Source of the DNA: JBOGGN01 sp050744165
Lineage (GTDB): Bacteria > Actinomycetota > Acidimicrobiia > Acidimicrobiales > Palsa-688
Reading direction: 5' to 3'
Length of the DNA stretch: 30,962 nucleotides
NCBI GenBank assembly: GCA_050744165.1
Contig: JBOGGN010000300.1
Span: 1-30,962 of the forward strand
This document shows, one piece after another, positions 8,057 through 16,424 of this stretch. Numbering within the stretch: position 1 is the stretch's first letter; each line of letters starts with the position of its first letter. The translations under genes and the position numbers were made by a program. The notes beneath the pieces were generated by a model that saw only the letters and a list, made by a program, of their open reading frames with translations, made no database searches and was not told the origin of the DNA.

Positions 8057-8983
8057 TCAGGCGGACACCATGGTTCCGGCCCCTTCGGGGGTGAAGATCT
8101 CCAGCAGGAGGGCGTGGCGGGCCCGGCCGTCGAGGATGTGGGCCTGGGCGACCCCGCCACGGATGGCCCGCAGGCAGGACGTGACCTTGGGGATCATGCC
8201 GTCGCCGACGACCCGGTTGGCGAGCAGCGACTCGAGCTCGTCGGCGGTGACCGAGGAGATCAGGGTGGCTGGGTCGTGGCGGTCCTTGCGGATGCCCTCG
8301 ACGTCGGTCAGGTAGACAAGCTTGGAGGCGCCGACCGCTTCCGCGATGGCCCCGGCAGCGGTGTCGGCGTTGATGTTGTAGGCCTGGCCGGCGTCGTCGG
8401 CTCCGATGGTGGCGACCACGGGGATGAGGTTCTGGGCGAGGAGGCGTTCCAGGATCGCGGGGTTCACGTGGGCCACGTCGCCCACGAAGCCGAGCGCCGG
8501 GTCCCGCTGCGTGGCCTCGATGAGTCCCGCGTCCTCCCCGGAGACGCCGACTGCGAGGGGGGCGTGGACGTTGATGGCCCCGACAATGTCCCGGTTGATC
8601 TTCCCCACGAGGACCATGCGGGCGATGTCGAGGGTTTCGGCGTCGGTCACGCGGAGGCCCTGGCGGAACTCCGGCGTCTTGCCGAGGCGGGCCATGAGCT
8701 CACCGATCTGGGGGCCGCCGCCGTGGACCACCAGGGGGCGCATCCCGACCGAGGCCATGAGGACGATGTCCTCGGCGAAGGTGGCGAGGGACGCCTTGGC
8801 GGGTGCCGCGGCGCCGCCATCGGTACGGCCGAAGGCGTTGCCGCCGAACTTGACGACCACCACGTGGCCCCAGAAGCGGCGGATGTACGGGAGGGCGTCG
8901 ACGAGGATGGCGGCCTTGGCGGTGGCGTCCAGGGCGTGGGATTCCTCGGCCGGGGCTCGGGGATCGGGCGGGGCCGAGGTCAC
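8057..8983 (-). CDS. argB: Acetylglutamate kinase
   Basis: Phosphorylates N-acetylglutamate, the usual feedback-controlled step. The 308-residue product has VVKFGGNAFG (ATP binding), VVHGGGPQI, GLRVTDAETLDIARMVLVGKIN in pieces, NINADTAAGAIAEAVGASKLVYLTDVEG and a C-terminal DGMIPKV block. The region after GGNAFG is about ten residues longer than in many relatives (RTDGGAAAPAKAS). The open frame runs far upstream to 10219, but that is the shadow of argJ. GTG at 8983 overlaps the argJ stop as GTGA and fits the family start. The N-terminal extension before ALPYIRRF may help allosteric arginine binding, as in other arginine-sensitive kinases, but this is inference. Confidence 0.95.
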   Translation of the reverse strand: MTSAPPDPRAPAEESHALDATAKAAILVDALPYIRRFWGHVVVVKFGGNAFGRTDGGAAAPAKASLATFAEDIVLMASVGMRPLVVHGGGPQIGELMARLGKTPEFRQGLRVTDAETLDIARMVLVGKINRDIVGAINVHAPLAVGVSGEDAGLIEATQRDPALGFVGDVAHVNPAILERLLAQNLIPVVATIGADDAGQAYNINADTAAGAIAEAVGASKLVYLTDVEGIRKDRHDPATLISSVTADELESLLANRVVGDGMIPKVTSCLRAIRGGVAQAHILDGRARHALLLEIFTPEGAGTMVSA

Positions 8984-10158
8984 GAGGTGCCCATGTTCTC
9001 GTCGATGTAACCGGGGCCCAAGTCGCAGGTGATCATCGAGGCATCGCCGGTCCCGAGGCCGAGGTCGGCGACCAGCTCCACGGTGTCGGCGGCCATCACC
9101 GCTTTCAGGACATCCCGGTCGCCGGGGTGGGTGGCCTCGACACCGCCGCGGCAGACCGTGATTCCCCCGTAGGCGATCCTCACCCGGTCCATCTGGAACG
9201 TGATGCCCGCCGACCCGAGCTCGCTTACCACCCGGCCCCAGTACGGGTCCTGGCCGTAGAAGGAGCACTTGACCAGCTGGCTCTGGGCGATCTTGCGGGC
9301 CCCGGCGGCCGCCTCCGCCTGGTCGACGGCCCCGGTGACCCGGACCCGGATGACCCGGGTGGCGCCCTCGGCGTCGGCGACCATCTGGCCCGCCAGGTCG
9401 GCGCACGCCTCCCAAAGGGCATCGGCCAGCTCGGCCTCGGGCGGCTCGACAGCGGCGGCACCGCTGGCCAACACGGTCACCGTGTCGTTGGTCGAGGTAC
9501 AGCCGTCCACGCTCATCTGGTTGAAGCTTCGGCCGACGGCGTCGCCCAGCGCCCGATGCAAGGTCAAGGGATCGGCCACCGCGTCGATCGTCAGCAGGGC
9601 GAGCATGGTCGCCATATTGGGCGCCAGCATGGCGGCCCCCTTGGCCATGCCGCCGACGGTGAAACCCCGCCCGGGAACGACGACCTGCTTGGGGTGGGTG
9701 TCGGTCGTCATGATGGCCCGGGCCGCCGCCTGCCCCGCGCTCTCGCCGGTCGCCCGGCCCCCGACCAGGCCGGGGATGCCGGCCGCGACCAGCTCGATGG
9801 GCAGCGGGATACCGATCAGCCCCGTCGAGCACACCAGCACCTGGTCGGCGCCGCAGTTGAGGCCGCCGGCGACGAGGGCACACATGCGCTCGGCATGCTC
9901 GTCGCCGGCCAGGCCGGTGGCGGCGTTGGCGTTTCCGCTGTTCACCACCACCGCGCTGGCCCAGCCGCCGGTAGTCGCCAGATGGCGCCGGGACACCTCC
10001 ACTGGGGCGGCGGCGGCCAGGTTGGCGGTGAACACCGCGGCCGCGGGCACCGCGCGGCCGTCCGCCGTCGCCACCAGGGAGAGGTCGGGGGCGCCGGAGT
10101 CCTTGATGCCACAGGCGATGCCGTTGGCCGTGAAGCCCTTCGGCGCGGTGACGCTCAC
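8980..10158 (-). CDS. argJ: Glutamate N-acetyltransferase / amino-acid acetyltransferase
   Basis: Transfers acetyl from N-acetylornithine to glutamate (and, in bifunctional forms, from acetyl-CoA), closing the acetyl cycle. The 392-residue precursor has NSGNANAATG and the self-cleavage site KGAAMLAPNMATML, where Thr184 should become the N-terminal nucleophile of the beta chain. The Asn/Thr-rich SVDGCTSTNDTV and the C-terminal DLGLGTGDASMITCDLG also fit. The start is GTG at 10158, overlapping the argC stop as GTGA; the upstream part of the frame is an argC shadow. No argA or separate synthase lies in the window, so a bifunctional enzyme is plausible but not proven. Confidence 0.95.
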   Translation of the reverse strand: MSVTAPKGFTANGIACGIKDSGAPDLSLVATADGRAVPAAAVFTANLAAAAPVEVSRRHLATTGGWASAVVVNSGNANAATGLAGDEHAERMCALVAGGLNCGADQVLVCSTGLIGIPLPIELVAAGIPGLVGGRATGESAGQAAARAIMTTDTHPKQVVVPGRGFTVGGMAKGAAMLAPNMATMLALLTIDAVADPLTLHRALGDAVGRSFNQMSVDGCTSTNDTVTVLASGAAAVEPPEAELADALWEACADLAGQMVADAEGATRVIRVRVTGAVDQAEAAAGARKIAQSQLVKCSFYGQDPYWGRVVSELGSAGITFQMDRVRIAYGGITVCRGGVEATHPGDRDVLKAVMAADTVELVADLGLGTGDASMITCDLGPGYIDENMGTS

Positions 10159-11168
10159 GGGTAGAGGCCGGCGACAGGCAGGCCGGTCGTTTCTGACAGC
10201 CCGAGTGCCAGGTTGGCACACTGGATGGCCTGGCCGGAGGCGCCCTTCACCAGGTTGTCGAGGGCACAGATGGCGATCACCCAACCGGTGCGGCCGTCAT
10301 AGCGGGCCGTGAGGTGGGCCGTATTGGCACCCAGGGTGGCCTTGGTCGACGGCGGGCGGGCGCCGACGACGATGAACGGTTCGCCGGCATAGAAGTCGAG
10401 CAGCACGCCGAGGGGGTCGGGCTCCGCCGAGGCGGGGCGGGCGTAACAGGTCGCCAGGATGCCCCGGTTGAGCGGGGCCAGGTGGGGGGTGAAGATGACC
10501 CGGGCGCCGGGGCCGATGGCCTGCTCCATTTCCGGCGTGTGGCGGTGGGTGAGCAGTCCGTACGCGTTGACGTCCTCGTCGACGGTGCAGAAGTGGGTGG
10601 TGTCCTTCAGGCCCCGGCCGGCGCCGGACACACCGGTGATGGTGTCGACGACGATCCCGCCGGGCTCGATGATCCCCGCCTCGACCAGCGGAGCCAGGGC
10701 CAGGGCGGCTGCGGTCACGTGGCAGCCGGCGGCGGCCACCAGGGTGGCCCCGGCGATCGACTCCCGGAACAGCTCGGGGATACCGAACGCGGCCTCGCCC
10801 AGCAGGTCGGACTGGTGGTGTTCCTCGCCGTACCACTGCGGATACAGGGCGGCGTCCTTCAGGCGGAAGTCGGCCGCCAGGTCGACCACCACGCGGGCCC
10901 GCTTGCGCAGCTCGGGCACCAGGTCCTGGGACGCTCCGTGGGGCAGGGCCAGGAACACCACGTCCAGCCCTTCTGCCAGGTCGGGATCGGGCGGCGCCAG
11001 GACCAGGTCCGGGTAGGCGGCGGCCAGGCTCGGGTACAGGCCGGCCACCGCCATCCCCGCCTTGGAGTCGCCGGTGGCCAGGACGATCTCGAGGTCCGGG
11101 TGGCCGGCGGCGAGTCGCAGCAGCTCCGCCCCGGCGTAGCCCGAAGCGCCGAAAACACCGGTGCGCAT
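10155..11168 (-). CDS. argC: N-acetyl-gamma-glutamyl-phosphate reductase
   Basis: NADPH-dependent reduction of N-acetylglutamyl phosphate to the semialdehyde. The 337-residue protein has the Rossmann motif GVFGASGYAGAELLRL at the start, LALPHGASQDLVP, VVDLAADFRLKD, YGEEH, and AAAGCHVTA with the catalytic Cys at about 149. The later HRHTPEMEQ and HLAPLNRGI segments are typical. ATG at 11168 is preferred over the adjacent GTG at 11171, because the predicted -10 ends exactly six bases before the ATG. It is the promoter-proximal gene of argC-argJ-argB-argD. Confidence 0.96.
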   Translation of the reverse strand: MRTGVFGASGYAGAELLRLAAGHPDLEIVLATGDSKAGMAVAGLYPSLAAAYPDLVLAPPDPDLAEGLDVVFLALPHGASQDLVPELRKRARVVVDLAADFRLKDAALYPQWYGEEHHQSDLLGEAAFGIPELFRESIAGATLVAAAGCHVTAAALALAPLVEAGIIEPGGIVVDTITGVSGAGRGLKDTTHFCTVDEDVNAYGLLTHRHTPEMEQAIGPGARVIFTPHLAPLNRGILATCYARPASAEPDPLGVLLDFYAGEPFIVVGARPPSTKATLGANTAHLTARYDGRTGWVIAICALDNLVKGASGQAIQCANLALGLSETTGLPVAGLYP

Positions 11169-11203
11169 CACATCAACATACAGATGACGACATACTTATG
11201 CAA
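11169..11203 (-). promoter_or_regulatory. argC promoter with ARG-box-like element
   Basis: On the minus strand TTGCAT (11203-11198), a 17-bp spacer, TATGTT (11180-11175) and six bases lead directly to the argC ATG. The initiation site should therefore be the start codon. TGCAT-AAG-TATG (11202-11191) overlaps the -35, and CATA-AG-TATG inside it is a perfect small palindrome, as expected for an ArgR half-site pair. It is AT-rich compared with its surroundings. The argF promoter repeats the arrangement base for base in spacing. Confidence 0.65.
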
Positions 11204-11280
11204 CACCGGGGCGCCGCCCAGGTGGCGCTGACGTTTCGCCCTGGCGATCTCTGACGCCAACGCTTGACCCGGCGCCGCTC

Positions 11281-12144
11281 CTACGGATGGGTCGTGGCGG
11301 CGGTGAGCGCTCGAGCCGTGTACACGCGGGCCAGGTGGGCGCGGTAATCCGGCGGAATGGTGGAGTCGCCGCTGCCGTCGACGTCCTCGGCCGCGCGGTC
11401 GGCTGCATCGGTGATGGCGTTGGCGGTGTCGCCCTCATCGATGAGGACGGCTTCGGCGCCGCGGGCCCGAGTGGCGTGCTGGCCGAGTCCGGTGATGGCA
11501 ATGCGGCATGATGTGCAATCTCGGTGATTGACGTGCTCGACGACCACCGCGACACCGACGCGGGCGTAGTCGGAAGTGGCGAGCCGCAGTGCTTGGTATG
11601 CCATCGCCCGTGGGCGATCAATGACCGGGATGCTGACATGGGTGATGAGTTCGTCGGCCCGTAACAGGGTGGTGCCGGCGCCGGTGAGGAACTGGTCGGC
11701 CGGGATAGTCCGGGTGTCGGAGCTGCTGACGACGTGGATGCTGGCGTCGAGAGCAAGAGCAATGGCGGTCCAATCAGCGGCGGGGTGCGCGGCAGCCAGC
11801 GAGCCGACGACCGTGCCCCGTTCCCGGATGACCGGATCGCCCAGCATGGCGGGATCGATGTCGAAGATGGGGAACGAGCGGCGTAGACCTTCGGAATCCA
11901 GCACTTGCGCCTGGGTTACGAGAGCTCCAATGGTGACGGCTCCGTCCTCGCGGCGAACGCGTCTGAGATCGTCGATCCCGGACAAATCGATTACGAGACG
12001 AGGTGTCACGGTGCGGGTCTTCAACTGCGTGAGCAGCGTCTGGCCCCCGGCGAGCACTCGAGCTTCGTCGCCGTGGACCGCGAGTAAAGCCAACGCCTCG
12101 TCAAGGCTGGCAGGCTTGTCGTAGTCGAAGGAAGCGGGAATCAC
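11281..12144 (-). CDS. FAD-binding medium subunit of a molybdenum hydroxylase
   Basis: Electron-transfer flavoprotein subunit (CoxM/XdhB-like) of a xanthine dehydrogenase-family enzyme. The 287-residue protein has the N-terminal FAD_binding_5 fold with VLAGGQTLLTQLKTR (about 30-44) and the second FAD loop TVVGSLAAAHPAAD (about 111-124), then a CO_deh_flav_C-like domain. The second loop usually reads T-G/V-G-G-S/N-L, so the VVGS version is slightly unusual. GTG at 12144 overlaps the small-subunit stop as GTGA. It is the last gene of the large-small-medium operon and lies upstream of argC on the same strand, about 110 bp away. Confidence 0.9.
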   Translation of the reverse strand: MIPASFDYDKPASLDEALALLAVHGDEARVLAGGQTLLTQLKTRTVTPRLVIDLSGIDDLRRVRREDGAVTIGALVTQAQVLDSEGLRRSFPIFDIDPAMLGDPVIRERGTVVGSLAAAHPAADWTAIALALDASIHVVSSSDTRTIPADQFLTGAGTTLLRADELITHVSIPVIDRPRAMAYQALRLATSDYARVGVAVVVEHVNHRDCTSCRIAITGLGQHATRARGAEAVLIDEGDTANAITDAADRAAEDVDGSGDSTIPPDYRAHLARVYTARALTAATTHP

Positions 12145-12632
12145 CGCTTCGTTCCCGACTGTTCGACGCCATCGGCGGCTCGGCGGACGGCGTCAACGAT
12201 GTTGTGGTATCCGGTGCAGCGGCACAGGTTCCCATCCAAGGCAAGGCGGATGGTGTGGTCGTCGGGGTGAGGGTCTCGGTGCAGCAGTGTGCTGGCCGTC
12301 ATGATCATGCCGGGAGTGCAGTAGCCGCATTGCACGGCGTGGGCTGCGATGAACGCTTGTTGTAGCGGGTCGAGGTGTCCGTCGGAGGCGACACCTTCGA
12401 TGGTGTCGATGGCGGTGCCGTCACTCTGGACCGCCAGCACGTTGCACGCCTTGGTCAGCACGCCGTCGACGACCACGACGCAGGCACCGCATTGCGCCGT
12501 CTCGCAACCGACGTGGGTGCCGGTGAGACCGAGGTCGTCGCGGAGGCAGTGCACGAGGAGCCGGCGGGGCTCGACTTCGAGCCGGTGCGTCGCTCCGTTC
12601 ACGCTGATCGTGATCTCTCGGGTGGTTGTCAT
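12141..12632 (-). CDS. [2Fe-2S] small subunit of a molybdenum hydroxylase
   Basis: Iron-sulfur subunit (CoxS/XdhC-like in function) that carries electrons from the molybdenum centre to FAD. The 163-residue protein holds both clusters. The plant-ferredoxin type is GCETAQCGACVV with a further Cys in TKACNVLA. The second is in the all-helical domain with CGYCTPGMIM and NLCRCTGYHNIV. Every cluster Cys I expect is present, so it should be functional. ATG at 12632 overlaps the large-subunit stop as ATGA, and its own stop overlaps the medium-subunit start. No twin-arginine signal is visible, so the enzyme is probably cytoplasmic. Confidence 0.95.
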   Translation of the reverse strand: MTTTREITISVNGATHRLEVEPRRLLVHCLRDDLGLTGTHVGCETAQCGACVVVVDGVLTKACNVLAVQSDGTAIDTIEGVASDGHLDPLQQAFIAAHAVQCGYCTPGMIMTASTLLHRDPHPDDHTIRLALDGNLCRCTGYHNIVDAVRRAADGVEQSGTKR

Positions 12633-14944
12633 CGGGCGGCCCCCAAAAGCTCGCGGCCGTATATAAGTTCGACGATCCGTTCAGCGCGGATGGGCATTTC
12701 GCGCAGCTCGACCCCGAAGGGTGCCAGCGCGTCCTCGACCGCGCCGATGATGGCGGGGATGGCGCCCATCGTCCCGTTCTCTCCGACGCCTTTAATGCCG
12801 ACGGGGTTGTTGGGCGACGGGCACGGGTGGTGGATGACGTCAATGCGGGGAACATGACGGGCGCGGGGGACGAAGTAGGCGTCGAGGTTGTCGGTCAGGA
12901 GCCGGCCTTGGCGGTTGTAGTCCATCGACTCACCGAGGGCTTCGCCGAGTCCGAGAGCGACACCGCCGTGCAACTGGCCTTCGACCAAGGTGGGGTTGAT
13001 GATCGTGCCGGAGTCGTGGACCACCACGTAACGCTCGACGGTCACCTCGCCGGTGTCGATGTCGACGTGCACAACCGCGGCGTGGGCGCCGCCGGCGTAG
13101 GTCGTCGCCTTCTCTGGCGCGAAGATGTGCGTCGCCCCCAGGGGGAGGCCGGCGTCGCGCGCCGCTCGGGCCACCTCGCCGAGCGTGACGCACCGGTCGG
13201 GGTCGCCCGCGACGGAGAAGACACCATCGTTCGCTCGTAGCGCGGTCGGCGTCACGTCGAGCAGTTCGGAGGCAATGGCGACGGCCCGCTGGCGAGTCTG
13301 TTCGGCGGCGAGAGCGGTGGCGTTCCCGGCCATGACCGCGAACCGGCTGGCGAAGGTTCCGGTCCCTACACCCATCGCCCCCGTATCGCCGGTGACGACG
13401 TGGACGCGCTCCATGCCGACGTGGAGATGGGCGGCGCAGATCTGGGTGAGCATGGTGGCGTGGCCTTGGCCGGTGTCGGCCGAGCCGGCCGCGACGAACA
13501 CCGTGCCGTCGTCGCCCACATCGACCCGAGCGCCTTCCTTCCCCATGGCGGTGCTTTCTGCGAACAGCGCCACCGCGACGCCCCGGTAGACGCCGCGGTC
13601 GCGTTCAACCGGCTGGGCGCCACGCACATCGTGGTAACCGATGGCGTCGACCGCCTGGGCCAAAAGGCCGGTGAAATCGCCGCTGTCATAGACAATCGTG
13701 CCGCCGTAGCGCTGCGGGTAACCGGTGTCGTGAGGAAAGTCCTCGGGGCCGAGCGTGTTGCGGCGGCGCACCTCGACGGGGTCGATCCCGAGCCGGCGGG
13801 CAAGGCGGTCCATGAGCCGCTCGATAGCGAACACCCCTTGCTCGCGGCCGCCACCGCGCACTGGTGACAGGGCCGCTTTGTTGGTGTAGACCGCGGTGAC
13901 ATCGACCTCGGCGGCGGGCAGGCGGTACGGTCCAACCAAATGCTCGGCCGCGTACCGGGGCACGACAAGACCGGCGAGCAGGTAGGCGCCCACGTCCTGT
14001 ACGACCCGGGCCCGCAGACCAAGCAGCGTCCCGTCGCTTCGGGCCCCGACCTCGGCGGTGATGCGCGTCCCGTGACCGTGGTAGGTGCTCTGCATATCCT
14101 CCTGGCGGGTCGCCTCCCATCGACACGGCCGGCGCAACTCCCGGGCCAGCGCAGCCACCGCGATCGCCTCCGGGTACGGGCGGCCCTTCGGACCGAAGCC
14201 GCCGCCAACGTTCGGGGTGATCACGCGCACCTGAGCGGTGGAGAGACCGAGCGCTTTGGCGACGACGCGCCGCACGACTTGTGGCGCCTGTGTCGATACC
14301 CACATCGTCAACGTGACATCGCCGTCGCCGCCGGGCTGGGCGATCACCCCGCGAGGCTCGATTGCCGCGTTGTACACCTGCGCCGACTCGAAGTCGTCCC
14401 CCACGACCACGTCGGCCTGACCGAATGCGGCGACGGTGTCTCCCATCGAGAACGTGAAACGACCGGCTCTATTGCCGGACACATCGCGGTGCACTAACGG
14501 TGCACCATCACCAAGAGCATCCACCGCTGTCATGACCACGGGTAGCTCCTCGTAGTCGACGTCGACCGCAGCCACGGCGTCCGCGGCAACGTACGCGTTC
14601 TCGGCAATGACGACCGCCACCGCGTCGCCGGCGAAGCGAGGTTCGTCAGTCAAGGGCCGCAGTGTCCGCTCGGCGACAGCCGGGTCGAGGTTCATGGGCG
14701 GCATCGGCGTCGCGAGAACGTCGAGGTCGTCAGGACCGAACGCGCCGACCACGCCCGGAACTGCGCGCGCCTTTTCGAGCGACAGGCGCCGCACGCGGGC
14801 GTGGCCCACAGGGCAGCGCACGAACGCAACCGACAGGGCGCCGTCCACGGGCACATCGGCGACGAATCGGGCCGCACCGCGGACCAGATCGCGGTCTTCG
14901 AGTCGCGAGCATCGCTCGCCGATCGGCGAAGTCGGATGGCTCAT
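12629..14944 (-). CDS. Molybdopterin-binding large subunit, xanthine dehydrogenase family
   Basis: Catalytic subunit of a three-part molybdenum hydroxylase; the substrate cannot be read from sequence. The 771-residue protein has the N-terminal a/b-hammerhead domain with FAGDAVAVVIAE, the TPNVGGGFGPKG molybdopterin block at about 243-254, and GSADTGQGHATM. The conserved catalytic Glu lies in GVGENGTMGAIP at about 718. The active-site loop reads SPVRGGGRE near 359-367. Form I CO dehydrogenases have AYxCSFR and form II-like proteins AYRGAGR, so this is neither, and I would not call it a CO dehydrogenase. It is the first gene of a large-small-medium operon with four-base overlaps. No coxD/coxE/xdhC-type maturation gene is in the window. 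Confidence 0.92.
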   Translation of the reverse strand: MSHPTSPIGERCSRLEDRDLVRGAARFVADVPVDGALSVAFVRCPVGHARVRRLSLEKARAVPGVVGAFGPDDLDVLATPMPPMNLDPAVAERTLRPLTDEPRFAGDAVAVVIAENAYVAADAVAAVDVDYEELPVVMTAVDALGDGAPLVHRDVSGNRAGRFTFSMGDTVAAFGQADVVVGDDFESAQVYNAAIEPRGVIAQPGGDGDVTLTMWVSTQAPQVVRRVVAKALGLSTAQVRVITPNVGGGFGPKGRPYPEAIAVAALARELRRPCRWEATRQEDMQSTYHGHGTRITAEVGARSDGTLLGLRARVVQDVGAYLLAGLVVPRYAAEHLVGPYRLPAAEVDVTAVYTNKAALSPVRGGGREQGVFAIERLMDRLARRLGIDPVEVRRRNTLGPEDFPHDTGYPQRYGGTIVYDSGDFTGLLAQAVDAIGYHDVRGAQPVERDRGVYRGVAVALFAESTAMGKEGARVDVGDDGTVFVAAGSADTGQGHATMLTQICAAHLHVGMERVHVVTGDTGAMGVGTGTFASRFAVMAGNATALAAEQTRQRAVAIASELLDVTPTALRANDGVFSVAGDPDRCVTLGEVARAARDAGLPLGATHIFAPEKATTYAGGAHAAVVHVDIDTGEVTVERYVVVHDSGTIINPTLVEGQLHGGVALGLGEALGESMDYNRQGRLLTDNLDAYFVPRARHVPRIDVIHHPCPSPNNPVGIKGVGENGTMGAIPAIIGAVEDALAPFGVELREMPIRAERIVELIYGRELLGAAR

Positions 14945-15380
14945 CGGATGTCCTTTGCCACGAAACAGGTCCCGGTCAAAGCGACGCCGACGGCAGTCCC
15001 CTTGTCTGAGGCGGACGCCACACGGTTGCTACCCGACCACGGACCCACGTATCGCCGAAATTGCTGCACGCGCGACCACCTACCCAAGGCGCAGGCGGTC
15101 ATTCCTGCTAATCAGGCGAACTACGCGACCGCGTAGGTGACCAAATGAAACGGCCTGCGGACTAATGAACCCCTCCATGGTGCGCCACGGCCGCGGGGCC
15201 GTCGAGAGCCGCCGGGCGGCCCCCCGATGGCGCGCCGGACGTCTTCCTCGTGGGTCCAGGTCTCGAACAACCGCAGGGTGTCGGCTGGGCCGACGGCCGC
15301 TCAGCGCTCGACACCGGGGTCACGTCTCGCATTCGTCGTACTTGGCGAGCTTGAACCACTCACGACCGCCGAAAAGGATT
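14945..15380. other. Intergenic region with operator-like repeat and gene debris
   Basis: No intact gene is visible. The molybdenum-enzyme promoter should lie in the left part on the minus strand, but I could not choose a convincing -35/-10 pair. CTACGCG (15121-15127) and CGCGTAG (15130-15136) form a 7-bp inverted repeat with a 2-bp spacer, a possible regulator site about 180 bp from the large-subunit start. The right part contains a short protein-like fragment listed separately. Confidence 0.4.
15195..15305 (-). pseudogene. Possible remnant of a mycothiol-dependent isomerase-family gene
   Basis: One minus-strand frame, opening after a TGA at about 15305, reads TLRLFETWTHEEDVRRAIGG between about 15279 and 15220. 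This resembles the helix with W-x-H-E-x-D-x-R-R-A found in the MDMPI_N (maleylpyruvate isomerase, DinB-like) domain of actinobacterial mycothiol-dependent enzymes. There is no start and no continuation into a full domain. A nearby frame ending WFKLAKYDECET just before position 15326 may belong to the same debris. I cannot prove homology from so short a stretch, so the call is tentative. Confidence 0.3.
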
Positions 15381-16247
15381 TCAAGCAATCTTGGCGGCGA
15401 ACGCCTGGGCGATCAGCTGATAGCCCAGCGGGGTGGCGTGAATATTGGGGCCGACCGGCGCCGGCGCGCACATCCAGCTGTACACGCACATGAGCGCCGG
15501 GTTGGGGAGAAGCGACAGGATCGGCAACCCCGGCAGGGTCGGAATGGGCGAGAACGTGCCGTACACGTCGGCCACCACTGCCCCCGCGGCTCGGTAGTCG
15601 ACCGTTTCCAACTGGTTGAACGCAACCGCCAGTTGCTGCGATTGCATCGCGAGGGCGACATATTTTCCACCCTTCAGGGCGGCGGCCACGAAAGGGTCGT
15701 AGTAGTTCATGGCATAGATGGGAACCGACGGCGACGCCTGGCGGAGGGACTGGAGCAGGAGGGGGAGGTTCGAGCTGACGGCGGCCACACCGGCCTGGTA
15801 GCACGCCTCGTCGATGCCGGCCGCGCTGACGCAGCCATCAATGTCGTTGGCGCCGATGTCGATGGTGATCAACGCCACGGGGTGGCTCTCCAGGAAAGAC
15901 AGCGCGGCCGCCAGCTGGGATCCGCCGGCATAGGGGCAAACGCCGCCCTTGAGGATCGTCGTTGTGGTCTCGCCGGGGCAGCCGAGCTTGGCAAGGCGAA
16001 GGCTGGGCGAGCTGGCATGCAGGCGGCCCCAGAGGTCGTCGGCGTAGCCCTGTCTGGTCTCGACGCTCTGCCCAGCGGTGTTGGGCTGCACACCCTGCGA
16101 CAGCGAGTCGCCGAGGGCCAGGTACCAGCGGGGCGCCGATGGCGCGGCCGCCGCGGCCGTCGCAGTCGCCGAAGGCCCACCCCAGGCGATGGCGAGGCCT
16201 CCCACCAGGACAAACGCCAACACGGCGCGCGGCAGCTTCGACGACAC
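15381..16247 (-). CDS. Secreted SGNH/GDSL-type esterase or lipase
   Basis: Predicted exported hydrolase of 288 residues; esters are likely substrates, but the specific one is unknown. A basic N-terminus, the hydrophobic core AVLAFVLVGGLAIAWGG and an Ala-rich stretch ending near residue 35 form a Sec-type signal peptide. The mature part starts with LALGDSLSQG, giving nucleophile Ser48. It has LGCPGETTTT, GANDI at about 131 (block III) and a C-terminal HATPLGY with His near 269 completing the catalytic site. Paired Cys residues suit a protein folded outside the cell. GTG at 16247, with GGAG upstream, gives a good signal peptide; a longer frame starts at 16280. It diverges from the ABC exporter genes. 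Confidence 0.88.
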   Translation of the reverse strand: MSSKLPRAVLAFVLVGGLAIAWGGPSATATAAAAAPSAPRWYLALGDSLSQGVQPNTAGQSVETRQGYADDLWGRLHASSPSLRLAKLGCPGETTTTILKGGVCPYAGGSQLAAALSFLESHPVALITIDIGANDIDGCVSAAGIDEACYQAGVAAVSSNLPLLLQSLRQASPSVPIYAMNYYDPFVAAALKGGKYVALAMQSQQLAVAFNQLETVDYRAAGAVVADVYGTFSPIPTLPGLPILSLLPNPALMCVYSWMCAPAPVGPNIHATPLGYQLIAQAFAAKIA

Positions 16248-16424
16248 CCTGCCTCTCCTTCTTCTTGCTCGTCCGGGCATCCCAACCTACCCGGACATGG
16301 GAAGGAGGGGTGCAACCGGCCCCGGTACCAAAAATGCTACGAATGGATCGTCTTCGGCTCGGTCGGAATGCCGCTCGGTACGCTGAAGTCGTCCCTGACG
16401 GCGGCTGGCAAAGGGGAAGGTTCT

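Noticed and set aside
8984..10219. N-terminal half of a 720-codon minus-strand frame ahead of argB
   Set aside because: It is the shadow of argJ in another frame; acetylglutamate kinase begins at 8983.
12629..14944. Annotation as aerobic CO dehydrogenase large subunit
   Set aside because: The active-site Cys loop AYxCSFR needed for CO oxidation is missing.
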